DNA of 64,000 nucleotides from Vibrio variabilis. GTDB taxonomy: Bacteria > Pseudomonadota > Gammaproteobacteria > Enterobacterales > Vibrionaceae. The notes beneath the pieces are model-generated. The model was not told the DNA's origin. It worked only from the letters and a program-made list of their open reading frames with translations, and ran no database searches. Both the position numbers and the translations under genes were made by a program. Shown here one piece after another: positions 56,342-64,000 of the stretch. Position 1 is the stretch's first letter. Each line of letters opens with the position of its first letter. The DNA lies in the NCBI RefSeq assembly GCF_003263785.1, contig NZ_JYJK01000087.1, positions 1 to 64,000 of the forward strand, read 5' to 3'.

Positions 56342-56599
56342 ATGAAACACATCATTTTTCTTAAACGCTTATGGACACCTAAATTGATCACCCTGATCTA
56401 CTGGTTTCTGATGTCACTGGTGTTTATTAACAGTATTGCCATTATGTTCGATATGAGTGCGGGCGGTTATAGTATTGAACAGTTCCTTCATGGTAGCGCT
56501 TTTCTTATTGGCGGAGCATTGGCGACTCGGATATGGTGCGAAGTTTTGATCGTTATCTTTAATATCAGCGACAACCTACAAAAACTCGCTGAAAAATAA
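56342..56599 (+). CDS. DUF4282 membrane protein
   Basis: An 85-residue protein with two hydrophobic helices (about 16-36 and 47-72). The pattern FLKRLWTPKLITLIYWF and the second helix ending in RIWCEVLIVIFNISDNLQ match DUF4282, a family of small membrane proteins of unknown function. A ribosome site (AGAGG) precedes the ATG. It stands alone, transcribed away from the AarF-type gene pair. Confidence 0.75.
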   Translation: MKHIIFLKRLWTPKLITLIYWFLMSLVFINSIAIMFDMSAGGYSIEQFLHGSAFLIGGALATRIWCEVLIVIFNISDNLQKLAEK

Positions 56600-57089
56600 T
56601 AACCATTATCATATTTGTTACGGGGCTTTTAACTGACAGAGAGCTTGACTGTAGAGTATTTCATTCAGGTTTTACTTACTATCAGGGAGTACTATCTCTA
56701 GACTCCTTTCTGTCAGTTTCGGGATCCTATTGCTTAACATAAACTCATAGTCCTAATTTAAGTGACTACGCTAAAGTATTTTTGCCCTTAAACTTGCGAG
56801 CGATAGCATGGCAGATTTCACTTTCATACCCTATGACTGCGAAGTCATGGAAAATTAACCTAAGCTGATGTAACTGCGCCTAATCCATTCCCGGTTCTAC
56901 CCAAACGCTTCCAACAAGCCTTTGTCATTCTGCAGTTTTTCAACGAAGGAGTTTTTAAGGCTGGGTGGTTCGTATATTGTAATTATTTTGTAATTTTACT
57001 GATCGTGATGGGTAGTGCGAAGTAGAGGGAAGGGTAAAAAGTCTTTATTTACCATAGGTTAAGAGAGTTTTGCTCCCTTTTAAAACGGT
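56600..57089. other. Gene-free stretch between DUF4282 and rplY
   Basis: About 490 bases without a supportable gene. On the minus strand a short broken frame near 56770-56950 (NSFVEKLQNDKGLLEAFG) might be debris of a gene, with no family. Nothing else was seen. Confidence 0.35.
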
Positions 57090-57120
57090 GAAACCCCGAT
57101 GTTGGTAGCATCGGGGTTTC
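57090..57120 (-). terminator. Terminator downstream of rplY
   Basis: GAAACCCCGATG and CATCGGGGTTTC form a perfect 12-base stem with a seven-base loop. T-rich tails occur on both sides (better on the plus strand), so it may work in both directions. Confidence 0.75.
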
Positions 57121-57209
57121 GAATTTTTTAAAATTCTTGGTTGGTAAGGCCGAGAATCTTTCTATGCATAAGGTTTGGATTAAATCCGATTAATTCCTTG
57201 GTAGGGGAA

Positions 57210-57488
57210 TTAGATACGGATGAAGTCCATGTGCTCAACTTTTGGCTTGAACGCGTGACGTTGAACGTCTTGTGGCTTAACCTTAACTTCTTCGCCAGCG
57301 ATCACTAGAGTGATGCCTTCGTAGAATTCTGGCTTGTCCATTTGGTTTACGATGTCATCGTGGTTTAGAGCAACTGATACAGGTGCTGCTTCACCACCGT
57401 AAACGATTGCTGGGAATTGACCAGCGTGACGTAGGCGGCGGCTCGCACCCTTACCTAGTTCAGTACGTACTACTGCTTCGAATTTCAT
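57210..57488 (-). CDS. rplY: 50S ribosomal protein L25
   Basis: A 92-residue protein, the short single-domain L25 form found in enterics and vibrios. It starts [20 protein letters not shown], and the ATG at 57488 is preferred over the longer frame because it gives the family length. It binds 5S rRNA in the large subunit. Conserved segments include [10 protein letters not shown] and [19 protein letters not shown]. It is a single-gene unit with a terminator about 90 bases downstream. Confidence 0.97.
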   Translation of the reverse strand: MKFEAVVRTELGKGASRRLRHAGQFPAIVYGGEAAPVSVALNHDDIVNQMDKPEFYEGITLVIAGEEVKVKPQDVQRHAFKPKVEHMDFIRI

Positions 57489-57649
57489 AGTTTTTACTCT
57501 CAAAATAGTAAAATTAACAAATACGTTTTGACATAGCGACCTAGTCAAAACTTAAATCGCTTTGAGTGATCGTAAAGATACTCTCAAAACGAGCGCGGAT
57601 ACTAACATTCATACTGTGGCTCGGCAATAGCAAATTGCTTATATCTCTA

Positions 57650-59016
57650 CTATTTTTCGCCCTTTGCGCGCTTTAGCTTAAGAACTGCGCGCAATCCGCC
57701 CATTTTACTCTCTCCAAGCTCCAATTGGCCACGATAACTGTGCGCCATTTCAGAGACGATATTGAGACCAAGACCTGTGCCAGGCGTGCTTTCATCTAGC
57801 GAACGCCGCGCTTGGTGACTTCTCGGCATTGCTCTGCTGGAATGCCAGGGCCGTCGTCTTCGATAATCAGTTCTACTTCAGAGTCATCAATAACATTGGA
57901 GTGAACTCGGATAAAGCGGTTACCCCACTTGTAAGCGTTCTCCAGTAGGTTGCCAAGCATCTCATCCAGGTCTGCTTTTTCAACCGCGACTTCTAAATCG
58001 GTATCAAGCTCGCTAATAAGAGCAATCTCTCGTTCGGCAAAGACTTTGTCAAAGGCGAGTGAGATAGCATCAACGCGTTCGCTAGGGGACGATTTAACCG
58101 CGAGGATGTTCATTGCGCCAGCCATACGTGCGCGGCCTAAATGGTAATCAATCTGCGCTTGGATTTGAGCGATTTGTGGCTCCAATTTGGCGCGGTCTTC
58201 AGTAGGTAGGCTTTCAAGCTCGTTCTTAAGCACAGATAAAGGCGTTTTGAGTGCGTGCGACAAGTTGCCTGCATGATGCCTTGCGCGCTCTAGCAGCTCT
58301 TGATAGTGAAACAGTAGGGCATTGAGGTCTTTGACCAAGGGGGCAATTTCTTTAGGATATTGTTCATCCAATGAATGTTGTTCGCCGGCTCTTAGGCTTT
58401 GTAACTCACGTTGCATTTTACCTAATGGGCGCAGAGACCAGCTCACCTGACCAATAATAAGTGCCAATATACCCATCACCATGATACCGAGGATGAGCCA
58501 TAACTCGCCGGTTAGAGACTCTAGAGTCTCGTCGATTGGATCTTCATCTTGACCGATAATGATGGTGATGCCTTCGCTCATTTCAGGCAGAAATAGCGTA
58601 CGTTTGATGGTGATGAGCTTTTCACCTTCAGCACCGAAATAGTGAGGACGTTTACCTTTGCCTTTGCTATGTAGCGTTTGATCCCAAAGTGAGCGCGAGC
58701 GCAATGTCGTCTGCTTGGTCTCTATTTGCCAGTAGAGGCCGCTGTAGGGTTGATTAAAACGAGGATCAGAGAGTCGTGCTGAGAGGATCAATTGGCCTTG
58801 TTCGTCGACCTCCAAGTTTGCGGCAATTTCATCCATGGCATGGCCAAGTTGAACTTCGAGATCACTGATTAAGTAATCTCGAACTAACCCTGGAATGGAC
58901 ACACCAGCCGCAATTGTCATGGCGGAGAGCCACAACGTCGCGGCGAGCAATAGGCGAGTTTTGAGGCTGAGCTTTTTGGCTCCTTTGCGCAGTCTCTCTT
59001 TAGAAAGGTTAGGCAT
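57650..59016 (-). CDS. PhoQ-type sensor histidine kinase, frame disrupted
   Basis: About 455 residues after one T is added at about 57798, changing KRGVR-stop into RLDESTPGTGLGLNIVSEMA. A transmembrane helix at about 20-42, a periplasmic domain to about 170, and a second helix (172-193) precede the HAMP-like linker and a HisKA domain with His254 in NLSHALKTPLSVLK. The HATPase motifs are NLLENAYKWGN and EDDGPGIP. The C-terminal extension restores the G2 box. It overlaps the response regulator gene by eight bases and is its likely partner. The periplasmic domain has no obvious PhoQ acidic patch. Confidence 0.88.
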
Positions 59017-59665
59017 TCAACTGATACCCTAGTCCTCGAACGGTTCTTATGACATTCGGAGCGATCTTTTTGCGAATTCGGCCGATGAAGACTTCAATCG
59101 TGTTGGAGTCGCGGTCAAAGTCTTGTTTGTAAATGTGCTCAACCAGCTCAGTACGGGAGATGACTTTGTCGGCATTATGCATAAAGTAAGCAACCACTTT
59201 GTACTCAAGTGCCGTGAGACTCACAGCGTTACCTTGCCACATCACTTTAGACGTTCGCGTATCTAAGCTCAGATCACCAATTTGCATCAGTGGTGAGGCG
59301 TTGCCGGAGGCGCGGCGAAGCTGTGCACGGATACGGGCGATGAGCTCAATCATTTCAAAGGGTTTGGTGAGGTAGTCGTCTGCACCTGCGTTGAGGCCTT
59401 CAACGCGCTGTGTCAGTGTGTCACGAGCGCTAAGGATCACAACTGGCGTGTTAATACCTTCATCTCGAATACCTTTTAACACTGTTAGGCCATCGATTTT
59501 AGGAAGCCCTAGATCGAGAACAATCGCATCCCAATCCTCAGATGTAGCGCGATAAAGTGCATCAATACCATCTTGAGCCAGCTCAGGTACCCAGCCTGCG
59601 CTTTCAAGAGTTTCTAAGATCTGTTCACCCAATCTTGGTTCATCTTCAACAACAAGAATCTTCAT
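59009..59665 (-). CDS. OmpR/PhoB-family response regulator (PhoP-type)
   Basis: A 218-residue regulator with a receiver domain (MKILVVEDEPRLGEQIL, acceptor Asp in VLDLGLPKIDG, Lys in YLTKPFEM) and a C-terminal winged helix (SLTALEYKVVAYFMHN, then EVFIGRIRKKIAPNVIRTVR). It resembles PhoP/QseB/CarR-type regulators. The sensor gene overlaps downstream and a PepSY protein gene lies 55 bases upstream on the same strand, a set that recurs in vibrios and may let the pathway sense a periplasmic signal. The exact name cannot be fixed from sequence alone. Confidence 0.92.
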   Translation of the reverse strand: MKILVVEDEPRLGEQILETLESAGWVPELAQDGIDALYRATSEDWDAIVLDLGLPKIDGLTVLKGIRDEGINTPVVILSARDTLTQRVEGLNAGADDYLTKPFEMIELIARIRAQLRRASGNASPLMQIGDLSLDTRTSKVMWQGNAVSLTALEYKVVAYFMHNADKVISRTELVEHIYKQDFDRDSNTIEVFIGRIRKKIAPNVIRTVRGLGYQLNA

Positions 59666-59720
59666 TATCTTTCTCTTTTTTTATTTATAGTTGTTTGCGA
59701 ATTGTATCGTTGTTTGTGAC

Positions 59721-60143
59721 TTATTTTTTGATAACTCGTTGGAGATTATGGCCTTTGATCTCCATCATCTCCAGTGTTGTTGCATTGTATTCAACCTTTA
59801 TAACGTCTTGGTCGTGCAATAGTTTGAGCTCGTAGATCCATTCGTTGTCATCTTCTTCAAGCTCAACTTTAATCACGCGCCCGTTGAGATCGTTTTCAAC
59901 CGTTGCAAAGAGCTCAGAGAAGGGTTTAATGAGGCCTTGTTGAACGGCATCAAAGACTTCGTCCTGATCTTCATCGAACTCAACGCGAGTATCACCCGTC
60001 TCTACATCTTGAACTAACTCATGCCCACTCTGTTTATTCGCTGCCTGGTCGTTAGAGAAAAAGCCCGCGCTCGCTGTTAAGGGGGCGACAAGCAAGGCTG
60101 AAAGAGCGAGTGTGGCAAAGACTTTATTTACTGGGTAGGTCAT
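59721..60143 (-). CDS. PepSY-domain periplasmic protein
   Basis: A 140-residue protein with a signal peptide ending near PLTASAGFF. The PepSY domain occupies about residues 80-140 (VIKVELEEDDNEWIYELKLL, then IKVEYNATTLEMMEI). Such proteins are often regulated by, and may inhibit or tune, a neighbouring two-component system. It lies just upstream of the response regulator on the same strand, supporting that association. No metal-binding motif is obvious. Confidence 0.85.
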   Translation of the reverse strand: MTYPVNKVFATLALSALLVAPLTASAGFFSNDQAANKQSGHELVQDVETGDTRVEFDEDQDEVFDAVQQGLIKPFSELFATVENDLNGRVIKVELEEDDNEWIYELKLLHDQDVIKVEYNATTLEMMEIKGHNLQRVIKK

Positions 60144-60215
60144 AGCAAGATCTCAGCGTTATCAAATAGGGTATCAATATAAAGGGCGAAATATGAATCA
60201 AACCTGAACAGGTTT

Positions 60216-61950
60216 TCAGTTTAATTCATCATCGAACACCTTATCGCGCATTTTCCAGAAACGACCACTTTTACGAGCGATGACAAAAGCGGGCAATCGA
60301 AACCTGTGCTGGTTGTTCACGACCTTAGTTGGCGAGGTCGCATCAAACTCACGGTGTTTATCCGCCAAATGCGGGCGTACGAACTTAGACAAAAAGGTCT
60401 GTTTCTGTTTTTTTGTGCTCAAAGACCAAAACTCACTCACTTGAGCATCGTTTTCGCCGATGTAGTTAACTCGCAGGCTGCTTTTGCCTTTGTCATCTTT
60501 GTGGACTTGCAGGTTCATGTCGACGCACTCGAAGACTAATGCGTCTTTAAGGTTTAATGCTTCTTTGAGCTTTTTATCTGGGTCGACCAAGGTTGCGTCG
60601 CACTCGTGACAAATTCGAGCGGCAATGTCGTTATCTGCGCCACATTCAGAGCAATACTTAGCCCTAAATCGATAGTCACAGTGCTCACGTTCTCCAGTTT
60701 CTTCATCGGTAAAATAGCCTTGGCACTTGCGGCCAAAGTGCTCAATCAAAAAACCGTTGGCATCGAGCTTGCCCCAAAAGTCATTATTAAACCCGCAGGC
60801 AGGGCAGGGGATGGTAATGATTTCTGAGTCTGAATCGGGTTTTGGGTTGCCAACTTCAGGCTGATAGAGATCGTAAGTGTTGCCTGCATAGTCAAGAACC
60901 AAACACTCCGTTTTGCCATCAGAAAGACGAAGGCCACGCCCGACAATTTGCTGGTACAGACTGACGGATTCGGTTGGGCGCAGTATCGCGATTAAATCGA
61001 CATGTGGCGCATCAAATCCTGTGGTCAGTACGGAGACATTGACCAAGAATTTGATGTCTCGCTGCTTGAATCGGTTAATGATGTCGTCGCGCTCAGGCGT
61101 TGGTGTGTCGCCTATGACGATTTGACTGGCTTGTTCTGGCAACAGAGATAGGATTTCCTGAGCGTGACGTACTGTCGCAGCAAAAATCATCACACCCTGC
61201 TTATCTTCACTGTAGCGGATGATTTGCTCAACAATCTGGGGGTCGCACGCTTAGACTGCTCAATCACCAAGTCCATCTCCGACTCTTTGTATTTGCCCAT
61301 GCTGGTGGGTTTTAACTGAGAGAAGTCGTAGCTCAGCACGGGAGCATCGATGAGTTTTGCAGGGGTTAGGAACCCTTCATCCAAAAGGTACTGAATCGGG
61401 AGTTCAAAAATACAGTCTTTAAAGAAACGCGGCTCATCGCTACGCACTAAACCCTTGGTGTGATATTGGTAAATCCAGCCCACACCTAGTCGATATGGGG
61501 TCGCGGTTAGTCCAAGTATTTTTATGCCGGGGTTAATTTCGCAAAGATGACTAATGACTTTTTGGTAGCTCGATGTTTTGGTCTCTGGTACGCGGTGGCA
61601 CTCATCGATGACCAGCAATGAGAATTGGTTGGCAAACGCATTTAGGTTTCTCACCACAGATTGTACTGAAGCGAATACGACTTGTTCGGAGGTTTCTTTG
61701 CGTCCGAGACCCGCTGAAAATATCGATCCTTTCAGGCCATAGCTTCATATTTTGCGTGGTTTTGTTCTACTAACTCTTTTACGTGGGCAAGCACCAGCAC
61801 TCGACCACGTGCAAGGCGAGCAAGCTCAGCAATGACCAAGCTTTTACCAGCGCCTGTTGGGAGCACAATGACAGCTGGCGTGTCATTTTTGCGGAAATAA
61901 TGGATAACGGCTTTAACGGAGTCGGCTTGATAAGGTCGAAGCGTGTACAT
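60216..61950 (-). CDS. DEAD/DEAH-box superfamily II helicase with zinc-ribbon tail, frame disrupted
   Basis: A helicase of about 578 residues once two single-base losses are restored (about 61740 and in the C run at 61238-61242). It opens [20 protein letters not shown] with Walker A in [10 protein letters not shown], then VIDECHRV (DEAH-type) and, after the second break, [19 protein letters not shown]. Motif VI is near [13 protein letters not shown]. The C-terminal third has Cys clusters ([22 protein letters not shown]) of a zinc ribbon. The substrate is not known; similar proteins are annotated as ATP-dependent helicases. It is divergent from rsuA. Confidence 0.87.
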
Positions 61951-62020
61951 ACGGCTCAGTTTTACTCTACATTTTGAAAAACCCCTCTATAATACCCCAC
62001 GAAATGAAAACGAGGTATTC

Positions 62021-62719
62021 ATGCGTTTAGATAAGTTTTTGTGTGACGCGTTAGGCGCTACACGTAAAGAAGCCACAAAAATCATCAAATCAGGCGACGT
62101 CACTGTTGATGGCGTGATTCAAAAGAGTGGTGCATTCAAGGTAACAGAAGAGAGCAGTGTCGAGTGGCAGGATCGAGAGGTTCGTATGCAAGGCCCTCGC
62201 TACATCATGCTATTTAAGCCAGATGGTTTTGTTTGTTCTCATGAAGATGGATTTAACCACACGGCCTTTATGCTGCTTGATGAAGTGAAAATGGAAAATC
62301 TCCACTTTGCAGGTCGATTAGATGTGGATACTACCGGCCTGGTGTTGATTACCGATGATGGTCAGTGGTCACACAGAATTACATCGCCAAAACACAAGTG
62401 TGCTAAGACTTATCGCGTGTGGTTAGCCGATCCTGTTCAGCCAAACTATCAGCAAGCGTTTGAAGAGGGTATTGAGCTAAGAAACGAGAAAGCCCCGACG
62501 CTACCAGCTCAACTTGAAATCATCGATGATAACGAAGTGCTACTGACCATTCACGAAGGCAAATACCATCAAGTTAAGCGCATGTTTGCGGCACTTGGTA
62601 ACAAGGTTGAAGGTCTGCATCGTGAGAGTGTGGGTGAAATTGTTCTTGATGAGATGCTTGAGCCTGGCGAGTATCGTTATCTCACTCAAGAAGAAATTGA
62701 CTCAGTCTGGAAAAAGTAA
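62021..62719 (+). CDS. rsuA: 16S rRNA pseudouridine(516) synthase
   Basis: A 232-residue pseudouridine synthase. The ATG at 62021 with GAGGTATTC before it gives the family N-terminus MRLDKFLCDALGATRKEATK, an S4 domain that binds RNA. The catalytic motif is GRLDVDTTGLVLIT with the catalytic Asp after GRL. It converts U516 of 16S rRNA to pseudouridine during 30S assembly. Length and start match RsuA. It is divergent from the helicase gene and followed by the Bcr-type MFS gene after 81 bases, a neighbourhood typical of vibrios. Confidence 0.95.
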   Translation: MRLDKFLCDALGATRKEATKIIKSGDVTVDGVIQKSGAFKVTEESSVEWQDREVRMQGPRYIMLFKPDGFVCSHEDGFNHTAFMLLDEVKMENLHFAGRLDVDTTGLVLITDDGQWSHRITSPKHKCAKTYRVWLADPVQPNYQQAFEEGIELRNEKAPTLPAQLEIIDDNEVLLTIHEGKYHQVKRMFAALGNKVEGLHRESVGEIVLDEMLEPGEYRYLTQEEIDSVWKK

Positions 62720-62800
62720 TCCAATCTCACTCAACGGGACGTTGAGTAAAACATGAGCATAAAAGCAAGGAATGCGGCTCATCGACGTTTTAGGAGCGAT

Positions 62801-64000
62801 ATGAGTTCTCAAACCACATCGCAGCCCAATACACCCCAACTTGGTTTGTTACTGTTTTTAGTGCTTGGCGCTATTGGTGCATTGACGCCGCTGGCGATTG
62901 ACATGTACCTCCCTGCGATGCCAACGATCGCGCAGGATATGGGTGTCACGGCCGGGGCTGTGCAAATCACGTTAACCGTGTATACCGCTGGGTTTGCTAT
63001 CGGTCAGCTTTTGCATGGCCCGCTTGCGGACAGTTTTGGACGCAGACCCATCTTGTTATTTGGTGTGTTCTTTTTCGGTGTTGCCTCCGCGGTGTGTGCG
63101 ACTACGACCAGTATTGAATCGCTTACTTTGGTTCGTACTGCGCAAGGGTTTGCTGGTGCTGCCGCAGCGGTGATTATCCAAGCTGTCGTGCGTGACATGT
63201 TTGATAAAGAAGATTTCGCGCGCACCATGTCGTTTGTCACCTTGGTGATTACCTTGGCACCTTTGGTAGCACCAATGATTGGTGGTCACCTTGCCGTTTG
63301 GTTTGGGTGGCGCTCAATCTTTTGGGTGTTGATGGGCTTTTCGGTGATCGTGATTGCCGCTGTGCTTTGGAAAATTCCAGAAACACTGGCGCCAGAAAAC
63401 AGGCAGCCACTGCGCTTTAGAACCACGATTAAAAATTATCTGCGTCTTTGTCAAAATCCAGTTGCGATGGGGCTTATTTTCTCTGGTGCGTTTTCATTTG
63501 CGGGTATGTTTGCCTTTCTGACGGCGGGTTCGTTTGTCTACATTGATATCTATGGTGTGTCGCCCGATCAGTTCGGTTACCTGTTTGGTCTGAATATTGT
63601 GACTATGATTATCATGACCAGTTTAAACGGCCGCTTTGTTAAGAAAGTAGGCTTGCACGGGATGCTGCGCTTTGGCATCGGTGTCCAGCTATTTGCGGGC
63701 ATGGGGCTATTAGTGAGTGGCGTGCTAGAGCTTGGTATTTGGGGCATTGTGCCGTTTGTGATGCTATTTGTTGGGACTCTGTCTACGATTGGTAGTAATG
63801 CTATGGGGTTACTGCTGAGTGGTTATCCGACAATGGCTGGCACGGCATCGTCGCTAGCGGGTACGTTACGATTTGGCACTGGCTCGGTAGTTGGCGCTAT
63901 TGTGGCGTTTTTACCGAGCGGTACTCCGTGGCCAATGATTGCATTAATGGCGATTTGTTCGGTATTATCCGCCGCCTTGTATTGGACGTTTGGAAAGAAA
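62801..64000 (+). CDS. Bcr/CflA-family drug efflux MFS transporter (runs to window edge)
   Basis: A 400-residue open frame from an ATG with AGGAG upstream, still open at the last base. It is a 12-helix MFS transporter of the Bcr/CflA subfamily: GAIGALTPLAIDMYLPAMP in helix 1, GPLADSFGRRPILLFG in the loop 2/3 motif, and RTAQGFAGAAAAVIIQAVVR in helix 4. Members export bicyclomycin, chloramphenicol or sulfonamides by proton antiport; the actual substrate cannot be told. The length is already that of the family, so only the last few residues are missing. Confidence 0.92.
   Translation, partial: MSSQTTSQPNTPQLGLLLFLVLGAIGALTPLAIDMYLPAMPTIAQDMGVTAGAVQITLTVYTAGFAIGQLLHGPLADSFGRRPILLFGVFFFGVASAVCATTTSIESLTLVRTAQGFAGAAAAVIIQAVVRDMFDKEDFARTMSFVTLVITLAPLVAPMIGGHLAVWFGWRSIFWVLMGFSVIVIAAVLWKIPETLAPENRQPLRFRTTIKNYLRLCQNPVAMGLIFSGAFSFAGMFAFLTAGSFVYIDIYGVSPDQFGYLFGLNIVTMIIMTSLNGRFVKKVGLHGMLRFGIGVQLFAGMGLLVSGVLELGIWGIVPFVMLFVGTLSTIGSNAMGLLLSGYPTMAGTASSLAGTLRFGTGSVVGAIVAFLPSGTPWPMIALMAICSVLSAALYWTFGKK

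Overview
The window looks like a chromosomal segment of a Vibrio or close Vibrionaceae relative. The evidence is protein-level: a GlpFK/GlpR/GlpABC glycerol regulon, a CBS-domain ProV-type betaine transporter, AttEFGH-like genes, an LPP20/MltC-like lipoprotein cluster, HopJ, and a closing block bcr-type MFS, rsuA, DEAD/DEAH helicase, PepSY, PhoP/PhoQ-type pair, rplY whose order resembles Vibrio chromosomes as I remember them. No rRNA, tRNA, CRISPR array or complete prophage was seen.

Layout. 1-5.9 kb (minus): a FUSC-type aromatic-acid efflux operon (FUSC pump, outer-membrane factor, DUF1656, membrane fusion protein) followed by a two-helix K+ channel and an AI-2E family permease cut by the window edge. 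6.2-9.1 kb (plus): a hybrid histidine kinase and a HopJ-family gene. 9.4-11.7 kb (minus): tyrosinase plus a PpoB2-like copper chaperone, a probable melanin module. 12.2-17.7 kb (minus): a five-gene peptide ABC transporter. 18.1-22.9 kb (plus): an AttEFGH-like ABC exporter with a CrtC/AttH-like lipoprotein, then a DUF3995 gene. 23-31 kb: the glycerol regulon, glpFK against glpR-glpA-glpB-glpC, with GlpR-type operators and with glpB and glpC in one open frame. 31.4-35.2 kb: a ProV remnant and an osmolyte ABC operon. 35.5-42.9 kb: an unknown gene, then a cluster of three lipoproteins (two LPP20-like, one CsgG-like), an MltC-like transglycosylase, an anchored unknown protein and a YbdG-like mechanosensitive channel. 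43-56.6 kb: an accessory stretch with an IS3 remnant, PgpA, HdeD, a second K+ channel, DUF1269, LysR plus alkylsulfatase, an outer-membrane barrel, a coiled-coil protein, rhomboid, YegS-type kinase, AarF-type kinase and DUF4282. 57-64 kb: the conserved rplY to bcr block.

The window contains many broken reading frames. Tyrosinase, dppC, dppF, both AttEFGH-like transporter genes, the betaine permease, the MltC-like gene, pgpA, hdeD, the DUF1269 gene, rhomboid, yegS, the PhoQ-type kinase and the helicase each need one or more single-base corrections, almost always adding one base in or beside a short homopolymer. Conserved family sequence continues in the neighbouring frame each time, so I read these mainly as sequencing or assembly deletions, not decay, and I give whole-gene coordinates.

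The best candidates for an undescribed system are the envelope lipoprotein cluster at 36.6-42.9 kb and the lipid/envelope gene set at 43.9-56.6 kb. Both assignments are inference from domain content and gene order.
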